This document shows positions 53,024 to 62,167 of a DNA stretch of 64,000 bases, piece after piece. The stretch's first letter is position 1; every line of letters begins with the position of its first letter. The notes beneath the pieces are model-generated. The model ran no database searches and was not told where the DNA came from. It was given only the letters and a program-made list of their open reading frames with translations. The translations under genes and the position numbers were made by a program. The DNA is from JALHNI01 sp044226365 (lineage in GTDB: Bacteria; Acidobacteriota; Terriglobia; Bryobacterales; Bryobacteraceae): NCBI GenBank assembly GCA_044226365.1, contig JBGAHE010000003.1:79447-143446 (forward strand), in the 5' to 3' direction.

Positions 53024-53951
53024 AGTACGCGATCGTCTCGCGCAACCCGTCTTCCAGATTCACCTTCGGCTCCCAGCCCAACAGACTCTTCGCCTTGCTG
53101 ATGTCCGGCCGCCGGCGCTGCGGATCGTTCTCCGGCAGCGGATGATACTCAATCTCGGACTTCGTGCCCGTCATCGACCGGATCCGCTCCGCGAACTCGC
53201 CCACCGTGATCTCCGCCGGATTGCCCAGGTTCGTCGGATACCGCTCGCTCGAGTGCACCAGGCGCAGCAGACCGTCCACCAGATCGCTCACATAGCAAAA
53301 GCTGCGCGTCTGCGTCCCATCGCCAAAGATCGAAAGCGGCTTCCCCGTCAACGCCTGCTCCAGAAACGCCGGCACCACGCGTCCATCGTCCAGCGCCATC
53401 CGCGGCCCATACGTATTGAAGATCCGCGCGATCGCCGTCTGGCTCCCATAAAAACGGTGATACGCCATCGTCATCGCTTCCGCATAGCGCTTGCTCTCGT
53501 CATAGCAGGAACGAGGGCCCACGGGGTTCACATTGCCCCAATAGGTCTCCTTCTGCGGATGCTCCAGCGGATCGCCGTAACATTCCGACGTCGAAGCCAC
53601 CAGGTACTTCGCGTCGCTCTGTCGCGTGATCTCCAGCATATTCCGCGTCGCCGTTGAGCCGGATTCCAGCGTCTCAATCGGCTTGGCCAAGTAGTGTTTT
53701 GGGCTCGCCAGCGAAGCGAAATGTAGCACCACATCGAACCGGCCCCAACCCTGCGCGGTTTGCAGGAAGGACGGCGACGCGGCGTCAGCTTCTTCAAAAC
53801 GAAAGGCGGAGTGACCAATCAGATGCGCGACATTTCCCTTGGCTCCTGTGACGAAGTTGTCGAACCCAACCAGTTCATGCCCTTCGCCCAATAACCGCTC
53901 ACACAAATGCGAGCCGATAAAGCCGGCTGCCCCGGAAAGTAAATAGCGCAA
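53001..53951 (-). CDS. NAD-dependent epimerase/UDP-glucuronate decarboxylase-like
   Basis: 316 aa from TTG at 53951. The TTG has AGAGAGG 5 nt upstream and a TACAAT box 16 nt upstream; the in-frame ATG at 53990 lies above that box. It is a short-chain dehydrogenase with the N-terminal NAD motif SGAAGFIGSHLCERLL, the catalytic Tyr/Lys in SCYDESKRYAEAM and Ser/Thr in VASTSECYGD. The sequence resembles UDP-glucuronate decarboxylase (UDP-xylose synthase): RIFNTYGPRM, RSFCYVSDLVDGLLRL. It would supply nucleotide sugars for surface polysaccharide. No glycosyltransferase is adjacent. Confidence 0.85.
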   Translation of the reverse strand: MRYLLSGAAGFIGSHLCERLLGEGHELVGFDNFVTGAKGNVAHLIGHSAFRFEEADAASPSFLQTAQGWGRFDVVLHFASLASPKHYLAKPIETLESGSTATRNMLEITRQSDAKYLVASTSECYGDPLEHPQKETYWGNVNPVGPRSCYDESKRYAEAMTMAYHRFYGSQTAIARIFNTYGPRMALDDGRVVPAFLEQALTGKPLSIFGDGTQTRSFCYVSDLVDGLLRLVHSSERYPTNLGNPAEITVGEFAERIRSMTGTKSEIEYHPLPENDPQRRRPDISKAKSLLGWEPKVNLEDGLRETIAYFKTRVGV

Positions 53952-53999
53952 ATAGTCCTCTCTCTGTATTGTAGATGCTAAAGTCGACATTGACCCCGC

Positions 54000-55859
54000 A
54001 TGTCGTACCCTAGTTACCTTGAGTCGGGCATAGTACTGCTGGCCATCGCCGCGTCCCTCACCGGCTTCTTCTGGCGCTTCTGGCCCATCCTCCGCACCAT
54101 CCGCGCGTCCAAGCCCGACGCCGACTTCTCCCTCGCCCCCCTCGGCCGCCGCCTCTGGGACTTCTTCTGGGAAGTCATGTGCCAGGCCCTCGTCATCAAA
54201 GAGCGCCCCCTCCCCGGTCTCGCTCACGCCTTCCTCTTCTGGGCCTTCTGCGCCTTCGCCCTCGTCACCCTGGACCATCTCCTGCGCGGCTTCGGCCTCC
54301 ACCTGCTCTCCCCCGATGGCCTCTTCGGCCGCTTCTATTTCGGCCTCGCCATGCTCTTCGCCGTCGCCTGCGCCGTCTCCATCGCCGGCCTGTTCGTCCG
54401 CCGCTTCCTCATCCGCCCCCGCTGGCTCGGCGAAAAAGTCTCCGTCGAATCCGGCTTCATCGCCTTCCTGATCTTCACGCTCATGGTGACGTACCTCTAC
54501 GAGTACTTCACCCACGACGCTTCCTCTCTGGGCCACGTCAACTGGTGGCTCCACACCGCCGCGCTGCTAATCTTCCTCCCGCTCATCCCTCACACCAAAC
54601 ACCTGCACCTGGTCTTGAGCCCCGCCACCGTCTTCCTCTCGCGCGGCGAGTTCTCGAAAATCCCCCCGCTCGTCGGCGACGAAGACTTCGGCCTCGATAC
54701 CGGCCAAGACGTCACCCAACTCGCCGCCCTCCAGGCTTACTCCTGCGTCGAGTGTGGCCGCTGCACCGAGTTCTGCCCCGCCTCGAACACTGGCAAAGTC
54801 CTCAACCCCAAAGAAATCATCCTCGGCCTCCGCGGCTATCTCAACGAGTTCGGCCCCCAAAGCGAACAGCCTCTCCTCGGCCCCCACATCTCTCAGCAAG
54901 CCGCCTTCGAATGCACCACCTGCGGCTGTTGCGAATACCAGTGCCCCGTCGGCATCGAACACTTGCCCATCATCATCGGTCTCCGCCGCGGCGCCACCAA
55001 CACCGGCAAATGGGACGACGAATACGGCGGCAAACTCTTCAACAACCTCGAACGCTACGGCAACCCGCTCGGACTCTCCCAGAACGAGCGCGACAAATTC
55101 CTGCAGAAAAACGAACTCCCCATCTACGACGGCTCACAGGAATACCTCCTCTGGCTCGGCTGCATGGGCAGCTACGACCCCCAAGGCCGCGACGTCGTCC
55201 TCTCCCTCGTCCGCATTCTCCGCCACCTCAACCTCACCTTCGGCGTCCTCAAAAAAGAACGCTGCACCGGCGACTCCGCCCGCCGCCTCGGCAATGACCT
55301 CGCCTTCCAACAACTCGCCGAATACAACCTTCAGAACATCCAGGCCGTCGCCCCGCAAAAAATCCTCTCCATCTGCCCCCACTGCGTCCGCACCATGAAC
55401 ACCGACTGGCGCGAATTCGGCGCCGACCTCGCCGTCGAACACCACTCCACCTTCCTCGCCCGCCTCGGCTCCCAACTCCCCGCCGCCAGTCCCACCCAGG
55501 AGCCCGTCGTCTACCACGACCCCTGCTACCTCGGCCGCTACCTCAACACCTACGACGAGCCCCGCGCCGTCATCGCTCAATCCGCCCCCGTCCTCGACCC
55601 GCCCAAAGCCCGTGAACGCAGCTTCTGCTGTGGCGCCGGCGGCGGCCTCGCCTTCCTCGGCGAAGAACACGGCGAACGCATCAACGAAACCCGCGCCAAA
55701 GAACTGGTCGCCACCGGTGCCTCCACCGTCGGCGTCGCCTGCCCCTTCTGCAACACCATGTTCAAAGACGCTCTCAAAACCGTCAGCCCCGACGCGCCGC
55801 CCAAACTCCTCGACATCGCTCAAATCGCCGCCGCCCGCCTCCCTCCACCGCCCAACTAA
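54000..55859 (+). CDS. Membrane FeS oxidoreductase (HdrD/EtfD-like)
   Basis: A 619-aa protein. The N-terminal 220 residues carry about five membrane helices (nitrate reductase gamma/HdrE-like). A 4Fe-4S ferredoxin module follows, with CVECGRCTEFCP and CTTCGCCEYQCP. Two CCG domains come last, with CPHCVRTMNTDW plus DPCYLGRY, and CCGAGGG plus CPFCNTMFKD. The architecture is that of heterodisulfide reductase D-like quinone-coupled electron carriers, such as EtfD that takes electrons from electron-transfer flavoprotein. Partner genes (etfAB, acyl-CoA dehydrogenase) are not in the window. Confidence 0.87.
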   Translation: MSYPSYLESGIVLLAIAASLTGFFWRFWPILRTIRASKPDADFSLAPLGRRLWDFFWEVMCQALVIKERPLPGLAHAFLFWAFCAFALVTLDHLLRGFGLHLLSPDGLFGRFYFGLAMLFAVACAVSIAGLFVRRFLIRPRWLGEKVSVESGFIAFLIFTLMVTYLYEYFTHDASSLGHVNWWLHTAALLIFLPLIPHTKHLHLVLSPATVFLSRGEFSKIPPLVGDEDFGLDTGQDVTQLAALQAYSCVECGRCTEFCPASNTGKVLNPKEIILGLRGYLNEFGPQSEQPLLGPHISQQAAFECTTCGCCEYQCPVGIEHLPIIIGLRRGATNTGKWDDEYGGKLFNNLERYGNPLGLSQNERDKFLQKNELPIYDGSQEYLLWLGCMGSYDPQGRDVVLSLVRILRHLNLTFGVLKKERCTGDSARRLGNDLAFQQLAEYNLQNIQAVAPQKILSICPHCVRTMNTDWREFGADLAVEHHSTFLARLGSQLPAASPTQEPVVYHDPCYLGRYLNTYDEPRAVIAQSAPVLDPPKARERSFCCGAGGGLAFLGEEHGERINETRAKELVATGASTVGVACPFCNTMFKDALKTVSPDAPPKLLDIAQIAAARLPPPPN

Positions 55860-55870
55860 CCACCTAGGCC

Positions 55871-55894
55871 GCCCGTATACGAAGCCCGTATACT
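55871..55894 (+). promoter_or_regulatory. Direct repeat GCCCGTATAC x2 with a TATACT box
   Basis: Two identical 10-mers (55871-55880 and 55884-55893) are separated by GAA, each containing the palindrome GTATAC. The second forms TATACT (55889-55894), a plausible -10 box for the MBL-fold gene, 50 nt before its start. This is a possible regulator site. Confidence 0.4.
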
Positions 55895-55944
55895 AAAAAC
55901 CAGAGCCCCAGTCCGGCCGACGACCTGCATCAAGGAGCCCGCCG

Positions 55945-56916
55945 TTGACCACCCTTTTCTTCCTCGCCACCCTGCTCGCCCAGGCCCCCCAACCCAACGG
56001 CGCCGGCCTCGAACCCGGCACCCTCCCCGCCCGCTGGTCCACCGGCGGACCCCGCTGCATGGAGTCCCCGGACTTCTTCATCCACGAATACAACCCCCAC
56101 TTCTTCATCCTTCGCGAGTCCGGCTGCACCCACTACGAAAAGCCCTTCCTGTTCCTCGTCTTCGGCCAAACCCGCGCCCTGCTCGTCGATACCGGCGCCG
56201 GCAAAACGGACCTCGCCCCCCTCATCGATCGCCTCCTCACCCAATGGAGCGAACGCCATCAGCGCCCCAAACCCGCCCTCCTCATCGCCCACACCCACAA
56301 CCACGGCGACCACAAATCGCGCGACTCCCAGTTCACCAGCCGCCCCGCCACCGAGGTCATCCCCGCCCAGGTCCCCGCCATCCAAAAAGCCTTCGGCATC
56401 GCCACCTGGCCCACCTCCCCCGGCCAACTCGACTTGGGCGGCCGGACGCTCGACATCCTCGGCATGCCCGGGCACGACGCCGCCGCCCTCGTCTTCTATG
56501 ACCGCCGCACCGGCATCCTCCTCACCGGCGACAACCTCTACCCCGGCCGCCTCTACATCCGCGATTGGCCCACCTACGCCGCCAGCACCGCCCGCCTCGT
56601 CGCCTTCGCCGAAGAGCACCTCGTCAGCCACCTCCTCGGCAACCACATCGAGCAAACCGCCACGCCCTTCCTCGAATACCCCATCGGTTCGATCTACCAG
56701 CCCGACGAACACCCCCTCGAACTCACCCGCGCCCACCTCCTCGAACTCCACCACGCCCTCACCCGCCAAAATGGCGTCCCCGCCCGCCTCGCCCTCCGCG
56801 ACTTCACCATCTTCCCCTCCACCCCCGAGTCCAACGCCGAGCTCCGCCAGGTCGGCCCCGAAACCGAACGCCGCCAACGCGCCACCCAGTACGCACAACC
56901 GCCGTCACAGCGTTAA
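55945..56916 (+). CDS. MBL-fold metallohydrolase, exported
   Basis: 323 aa from TTG at 55945, with a good AAGGAG 7 nt upstream. It opens with MTTLFFLATLLAQAPQPNGA, a short signal peptide. The metallo-beta-lactamase fold is shown by the metal motif IAHTHNHGDHK, then LGMPGHDAAALVFYDRRTGI, LLTGDNLYPGRLY and LGNHIEQT. The reaction is uncertain; family members include hydrolases, lactonases and oxidoreductases. It is followed 11 nt later by a redoxin gene. Confidence 0.85.
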   Translation: MTTLFFLATLLAQAPQPNGAGLEPGTLPARWSTGGPRCMESPDFFIHEYNPHFFILRESGCTHYEKPFLFLVFGQTRALLVDTGAGKTDLAPLIDRLLTQWSERHQRPKPALLIAHTHNHGDHKSRDSQFTSRPATEVIPAQVPAIQKAFGIATWPTSPGQLDLGGRTLDILGMPGHDAAALVFYDRRTGILLTGDNLYPGRLYIRDWPTYAASTARLVAFAEEHLVSHLLGNHIEQTATPFLEYPIGSIYQPDEHPLELTRAHLLELHHALTRQNGVPARLALRDFTIFPSTPESNAELRQVGPETERRQRATQYAQPPSQR

Positions 56917-56927
56917 ACTGAGGACGT

Positions 56928-57449
56928 ATGCAGAGAAGAGCTCTTCTTGCCCTCGGCGCCAGTTCCCTCGGCGTCGCCGCCCTCGCCGCTCAGGCCCAGC
57001 AACTTCCTCGCCTCGCCGAGTTCGAGATCACCACCACCGCCGGGCCGCTCAAGCTCAGCCAGTACCGCGGCAAAACCGTCGTCTTCGCCCTCATCCGCTC
57101 CAGTTGCTCCCACTGCCAGGAAGTCACCCAACTCCTCCGCAGCCTCCAAACCGAATTCGGCCCCAAAGTCCAAATGCTCGCCTGTGACTTCGTCGAAGAC
57201 GGACCCGTCGTCGTCCCCCCCTTCATCGAGCGCTTCAAGCCTGGCTTCCCCGTCGGCTGGACCTCCATCGATAAAGCCTTCAAGTTCCTCCAGCTCTCCC
57301 TCATGACGCCCGGCACCGTCCCCAAACTCGTCTTCATCGACAAAAAGGGCATGATCCGCGCCCAGTACGACGGCAGCGACCCCATCGTCGGCAGCGGCGA
57401 CCGCCTCGCCAAAATCAAAGCCAAAATCGTCGAAGTCGCCGCCCTCTAG
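56928..57449 (+). CDS. Redoxin/thioredoxin-like secreted protein
   Basis: 173 aa; MQRRALLALGASSLGVAALA resembles a Tat-like signal. The thioredoxin fold follows: YRGKTVVFALIRSSCSHCQE, with a CSHC redox pair, and later PKLVFIDKKGMI. It is TlpA/AhpC-TSA-like and probably handles thiol-disulfide exchange in the periplasm, although a peroxidase role is possible. GAGG lies 4 nt before the ATG. Confidence 0.85.
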   Translation: MQRRALLALGASSLGVAALAAQAQQLPRLAEFEITTTAGPLKLSQYRGKTVVFALIRSSCSHCQEVTQLLRSLQTEFGPKVQMLACDFVEDGPVVVPPFIERFKPGFPVGWTSIDKAFKFLQLSLMTPGTVPKLVFIDKKGMIRAQYDGSDPIVGSGDRLAKIKAKIVEVAAL

Positions 57450-57615
57450 CTCGCCTGGCCCGCGCCCGGCACCGCGCTTGGTTGCCGAAAAGCGCTTCGC
57501 GCCGCTCCGCGCCGGCGCCATATCCTTGCCGCACCCGACCGTCCGCCCGCTGGAATGGCCTTAGGCGCGCGCGGCCACCAGCCGAGTGATTGATGTTGAC
57601 GACAGAGGAGGAATC

Positions 57616-59013
57616 TTGCGCACCTACTTCACCACGGCCCTGAAGATTGACCCGTCCTGCAAACCCAGCCTCTACGCGCAAATCTATGAATCCGCCGAAA
57701 TCGGCTCGGCGAGTTATCTCCTCGATCTCCTCTTCGCCGCGGGCATCGCCACCCTCGGCTTGGTCCTCAACAGCCCCGCCGTCGTCATCGGCGCCATGTT
57801 GATCTCGCCCCTCATGGGGCCGATTCTCGCCTCCGGGCTGGCCTTTGCCGCCTCGGACATCTATCTGGGCGTCAAATCCAGCGTCACCCTGCTCGGGAGC
57901 ATCTTTGCCTCCGTCACCTTCTCCGCCCTCGTGGTCTGGCTGCTCCCCTTTCAGTCGCCGACCTCCGAGATCCTGGCTCGAACCCAGCCGAATTTGCTGG
58001 ACCTGGGCGTAGCCATCTTCTCCGGTCTGGCAGGCTCCATCGTCACCGCGCGATCCATCGGCAAAGGACCCGCCAGTGCCCTGCCGGGCGTCGCCATCGC
58101 CGTCGCCTTGATGCCTCCCCTGTGCACCGTCGGCTTCGGCATCGGGAGTGGCTGGAATTGGGTAATCATCTCCGGCGCCGCCCTCCTCTTTCTCACGAAC
58201 CTGGTCGCCATCACGGCCAGCGCCTTCCTCGTTTTCTATCTCGTCGGGATGGACGCACCGGAAGTGCGCGCCTCGATCTCCGAGTCCGAAATGCGCCATG
58301 CCACCGGCGGCAAGCTCTACCGGCTGCTGCACGACACCGCGCTCGGCCGCCTCTTCGGCGATGTCGGTCAACTTCGTTGGCGCATCCTGATGATCGTCGT
58401 CACCATTGGCGTGCTCTTCGTCCCCCTACGCCGGTCCCTGATCCAATTGCGCGACGAAACCCTCTGCCGGGCCGCCTCCCGCGAAATCATCCGCACCATC
58501 GTCTCTCCGGACCACGTCCTCAGCCAAAATCTCGAAATCCTGCCGGACCGGCTCATTCAACGCGTCGTCATCACCACCGTCGTCGACAAAATGCGCGTCA
58601 CCGCCGCGGAAAACGAATTCTCGCGCCGCACCGGACGCCGGGCATCGATTCAAGTCCGCCAGGTCGCCAACGAGGATGAGTTGATCACCCTGCGCGAACG
58701 CCTCCGCGCGCCGGAGCCCGCTCCCGCTCCTCCCGGCCTGAAACAAATGTCTGGCAACATCCTGCCTCTGGTCGATGAGCCCCTCAAAGCGATCTGGCCG
58801 GCCCAATCCGCCGAACTCCTGTCCTACGAAGTTGGCTTCAGCCAGAACGCCACCATCGTCCGACTGAACTACCAAAGTCCCCGCGCCCTCGATTCCATCA
58901 CGCAGGAAACCATCCGCAACGCCCTGCGCCGCGCTCTCGACCTCGAACAGTTGCATGTCATTCTGGAGTGGCGCGGAAAGCCGCCGGCCGTCGTACCCTC
59001 GAAAACCAGGTAA
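57616..59013 (+). CDS. DUF389 membrane protein
   Basis: 465 aa from TTG at 57616, which has a perfect AGGAGG 4 nt upstream; the in-frame GTG at 57586 lacks one. It is a DUF389-family membrane protein: SYLLDLLFAAGIATLGLVLN, GAMLISPLMGPILASGLAFA, GLAGSIVTARSIGKGPAS and ALPGVAIAVALMPPLCTVGF, with about eight helices, then a soluble C-terminal domain of about 200 residues. No function has been firmly assigned to the family. It faces the transglycosylase convergently with a 6-nt gap. Confidence 0.86.
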   Translation: MRTYFTTALKIDPSCKPSLYAQIYESAEIGSASYLLDLLFAAGIATLGLVLNSPAVVIGAMLISPLMGPILASGLAFAASDIYLGVKSSVTLLGSIFASVTFSALVVWLLPFQSPTSEILARTQPNLLDLGVAIFSGLAGSIVTARSIGKGPASALPGVAIAVALMPPLCTVGFGIGSGWNWVIISGAALLFLTNLVAITASAFLVFYLVGMDAPEVRASISESEMRHATGGKLYRLLHDTALGRLFGDVGQLRWRILMIVVTIGVLFVPLRRSLIQLRDETLCRAASREIIRTIVSPDHVLSQNLEILPDRLIQRVVITTVVDKMRVTAAENEFSRRTGRRASIQVRQVANEDELITLRERLRAPEPAPAPPGLKQMSGNILPLVDEPLKAIWPAQSAELLSYEVGFSQNATIVRLNYQSPRALDSITQETIRNALRRALDLEQLHVILEWRGKPPAVVPSKTR

Positions 59014-59019
59014 GCCCAG

Positions 59020-60210
59020 CTATTTCGCCGTCAGCAGTTCCAGGTCAACCACGCGATGCCCCCGCAGACTTGCCGCTTGCTCCATCACCGTCCGCGCGTA
59101 ATCCGCCACCATCGTCACACCTTCCGCATATCGTGGATTGGGTTTGCCCGGTCCGCCATTGTACGCCCCCACGGCCGTCTGCACGTCGCCGCCAAAACGA
59201 TCCAGCAGATCCCGAAATAGAAGACCCGCATAGGTCGTCAGCACCCGCGTATCCAAATGGTCCAGGTCCAGCGTTCTCGCGGGGCGAAGATGTTCCGCCA
59301 GCGTTCTGTAATCCCGCCGGTCCCGCAAAAACAGCTCGTGCGCATATCGCAATGTCTCCTGCGTGATTTGCCAAACACCCCTGGCCTGATTCAGCACCAG
59401 CACGCGATCAGCTGTTCTTTTTAGGACGATGTCCCCCTTCTGGGCTCGGCGTTTCCAAATCGAGTGATTCAGATCGCCTCTGACGTTCATGAAATTGTTC
59501 TCCATGGCCCCAATCCCGAGGAAGAAATCCAGGGGCACCGCATAGAACTTGGCCACCGAGACGATATCTTGAGCCAGGCTTTCCGCATCCTCTTTCGTCA
59601 GCCGCTTCGGCACCGGCTCGATCTGACGCTGGATCCGCGGGTCCGTCGCGGACTTGAAGCGGATGAACCGCCGCGCATACGCCACCACATCCCTCTCCGC
59701 CAGGTCCTCGAGCCGGCGATACTTCGCGAAACTGTAGGCGCTGATAAAGGTCGCGGTGTCCCGTCGCTGAGCGGCGATCCCTCGTTCCCCCAGCACCAGG
59801 TAATCCCCTCCGAGAAACGGAAATTCCGCCGCCAGTTCATAGAGTCGCCCGATGCCGGCGCTCATCTCCTCCGGCAGCTTTACCCTGATCCGATAAACAA
59901 TCTGGCCTTGCTCCTCCGCGTAAGAGAGCCACACCTCAAGGTCGCGCAACGCCGGTCGCGAACGTAGATAGCGAAACATCAGATAGGCGAAGAGCTCATC
60001 CTGATACCTGCCCACCTCGCCCACCAGCCAGCGACCATCGAGTCGCAGTCCCACCCTGCCGGACTCGATCACGGTGTGCGGCAACCTCGCACCTCGAAAA
60101 GCCGGCTCCGCCGGCAGCAGATAGCGCGGCAGACTCCGGACAATTGCGCCGCCCGCTCCCAGGCCCACCAGAAGCACCACTCCCCATCGGCCTGCGAAGC
60201 CAAACTTCAT
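59020..60210 (-). CDS. Lytic transglycosylase-like protein
   Basis: 396 aa with an N-terminal membrane segment (GVVLLVGLGAGGAIVRSLPR). The last 190 residues resemble an SLT lysozyme-like fold: FFLGIGAMENNFMN with the likely catalytic Glu, ARGVWQITQETLRYA in place of the usual GLMQ block, and VGAYNGGPGKPNPRYAEGV. It would cut peptidoglycan glycan strands with anhydro-sugar formation. Residues 50-200 have no recognised domain. A TAGAGT box and AAGGG lie upstream. Confidence 0.8.
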   Translation of the reverse strand: MKFGFAGRWGVVLLVGLGAGGAIVRSLPRYLLPAEPAFRGARLPHTVIESGRVGLRLDGRWLVGEVGRYQDELFAYLMFRYLRSRPALRDLEVWLSYAEEQGQIVYRIRVKLPEEMSAGIGRLYELAAEFPFLGGDYLVLGERGIAAQRRDTATFISAYSFAKYRRLEDLAERDVVAYARRFIRFKSATDPRIQRQIEPVPKRLTKEDAESLAQDIVSVAKFYAVPLDFFLGIGAMENNFMNVRGDLNHSIWKRRAQKGDIVLKRTADRVLVLNQARGVWQITQETLRYAHELFLRDRRDYRTLAEHLRPARTLDLDHLDTRVLTTYAGLLFRDLLDRFGGDVQTAVGAYNGGPGKPNPRYAEGVTMVADYARTVMEQAASLRGHRVVDLELLTAK

Positions 60211-60254
60211 GACCCTTCAACTCTAGCCGGTGCGCGAGGCCGTCCCGCTCACGC

Positions 60255-61718
60255 TCACTTCCGGAACCGCACGTTTTTGGCCCCAAAGTTCGACACGCTC
60301 ATCTCCACCACCGCGCCCCCCGCCCCTCGCCGAAACTCAACCTGCACCGGAAACTCGATCCGTCCCGTGAACGCCTCCGGCCCCGCCCCCGTCAACGGGA
60401 TCTCGCCATGCCGCAAGTGCACCAGCCGCAGCTTCCCGTCCACCACCTCCGCCGTATACGCCGTCTCCAGCTCCTCGTTGAAATAACGCCCCGCATATTC
60501 GGCTAACCGCGCCGAAGCTGCCGGCCCGCCCGCGCCTGCCGCCGCAGCGTTTCCCGCTCCGGCAGTCGTGGCCGCCGGCCCTTCCGGCTTCATCCGGTCC
60601 TTCAGATACAGCTCCACCATCGCTTCCGCTTTCGCCAGCTGGGCAAAGTGCTCATCGTTGCTCAGCAGCACCACGGCGAAACGCTCTCCTGGAAAACGCC
60701 AGAACGAACTCCGAAACCCGCCCGCATGTCCCCCATGGCTCAGCACCGCCAAGCCCCGATGGACCCGCACCACCTGCCCCTTCGCGTGATAGCCCACATC
60801 GCCCGGCTGCGAGTAATACACCGCCCGCTCGCCGTTGTTCAGTACGGAAGGCTCATTGAACCGCCGCATCAACTCCCGATCGCCCACCCGCGGATTCTCG
60901 AAGTTCAGCGCCCACTTCGTCATGTCCTCCGCCGTCGTATACAGGTTCGACGGACCCGCCACCCCATCGTTCAAATTCACCCGCTTCCATACCTCGCCCA
61001 CCCTCTGGTAGCACTCCGCCCGGTTCGCGATCACCCGCTCGTGGTCATCCAGAAACTGCGTCCGGGTCATCCCCAGCGGCTCAAAGATGTTCCGCCGCGC
61101 AAACTCCGCCAGCGACTGCCCGCTCACCCGCCTCACAATCTCCGCCAGCAGCGTATAGCCCGAGTTGCTGTACAAATACGCGCTCCCCGGCGCGAAGTTC
61201 AGCTCACGCTGCCGGCGCAGCACCCGCAGCACCTGCCCCGTCGTCATCACATCGTCCATCCGCCAACCCGCCAGCGTCAGCAGCGCCGCCTGATCCCGCA
61301 CCCCGCTCGTGTGCCCCAGCAAATGCTCGATCCGCACCGGAGCCCCATAATCCGGCCACTCCGGCACATATTTTCGGACCTCATCCCCCAGCGCGAGCTT
61401 CCCCTGCTTCTCGAGCAGATAGACCGCGAACGCCGTAAACTGCTTCGACACCGACCCCACCTGGAACACCGTCGTCCCACTCACCGGCTTCCCCTGCTCC
61501 AGACTCGCCGTCCCATACCCCTTCACCAGCACGGCCTTCCCGCCCCGCACCACCCCCACCGCCACCCCGGGCGTCCCCGCCCCGTAGCTCGCAAACAAAG
61601 CATCCACCTGCTTCTCGATGGCCACGCTCTGCTGACCCAAGCTCAAGCTGACTCCGAACAGCAGCAACGACGACACTCTCACAACTCGCGGACAGCACGG
61701 CAAGATCATGGCCAGCAA
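60255..61718 (-). CDS. Secreted serine hydrolase, beta-lactamase class C/S12 family
   Basis: 487 aa from TTG at 61718, with AGGAGG 5 nt upstream; ATG at 61709 is the alternative. The signal peptide covers about residues 10-30 (SSLLLFGVSLSLGQQ). Penicillin-binding-like motifs are present: SxxK in QVGSVSKQFTAFAVYLLEK, YxN in LYSNSGYTLLAEIV, and HxG in LSHGGHAGGFRSSFW. The C-terminal 100 residues are a beta-rich domain after a Gly/Ala linker. It could be an esterase, D-peptidase or beta-lactamase; sequence alone does not decide. Confidence 0.86.
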   Translation of the reverse strand: MLAMILPCCPRVVRVSSLLLFGVSLSLGQQSVAIEKQVDALFASYGAGTPGVAVGVVRGGKAVLVKGYGTASLEQGKPVSGTTVFQVGSVSKQFTAFAVYLLEKQGKLALGDEVRKYVPEWPDYGAPVRIEHLLGHTSGVRDQAALLTLAGWRMDDVMTTGQVLRVLRRQRELNFAPGSAYLYSNSGYTLLAEIVRRVSGQSLAEFARRNIFEPLGMTRTQFLDDHERVIANRAECYQRVGEVWKRVNLNDGVAGPSNLYTTAEDMTKWALNFENPRVGDRELMRRFNEPSVLNNGERAVYYSQPGDVGYHAKGQVVRVHRGLAVLSHGGHAGGFRSSFWRFPGERFAVVLLSNDEHFAQLAKAEAMVELYLKDRMKPEGPAATTAGAGNAAAAGAGGPAASARLAEYAGRYFNEELETAYTAEVVDGKLRLVHLRHGEIPLTGAGPEAFTGRIEFPVQVEFRRGAGGAVVEMSVSNFGAKNVRFRK

Positions 61719-62167
61719 AACAACCTCCTCAGGATCGAAAAGAGCCTGGCTCATACGACGTCGCCCGCCGCGAAAGGTGAGCGCTCGCGGTCGCCACCTG
61801 CTGTTGCTCTGGGCCGCCATGGATCAGATCGGCGAAGAGATGCCAACCGATACCTGATTCAGAGTTGCGAGCAAAGATCCGTAGCTGGTATCAGGGGGGA
61901 TTGGAAATCAAGTAGCCGCCTCGGAACTCTGAAAGCGTTGGACAAGACCGATCGGCACGGCGACCGGCTGAGAGCTGATCTTCACAAGGACATGAGCCCG
62001 GGAGCGGATTTGCCGCGCACGATCGTGAGCGCTAGACCGCCCGTCGCTGGCAAGTCCACCGCGTTTCCTGCAGGCAGCTTCGGCGTGGGTTCGCGCGGCT
62101 TGGCGAGCGTTACTGGCGGCAGATCCGAATGCCCTACGTTATTCTGAAGTTTCTAAGAGAATAGCTT
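61719..62167. other. 449-nt region with no supported gene, left border of an accessory segment
   Basis: Nothing convincing is coded. The upstream part (61719-61820) is the N-terminal reading extension of the S12 gene. GATACC/GGTATC is a widely spaced inverted pair around 61849-61898. A short open stretch ending at 62158 reads GERYWRQIRMPYVILKFLRE before a stop, which could be the tail of a lost gene. Base composition looks less GC-rich than to the left. Confidence 0.4.

Noticed and set aside
54179..55297. 372-aa frame within the FeS oxidoreductase gene
   Set aside because: Arg/Pro/His-rich out-of-frame reading of a C-rich gene.
62034..62158. Protein fragment GERYWRQIRMPYVILKFLRE as a gene remnant
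   Set aside because: Only about 40 open codons with no recognisable family; retained only as a note in the intergenic entry.
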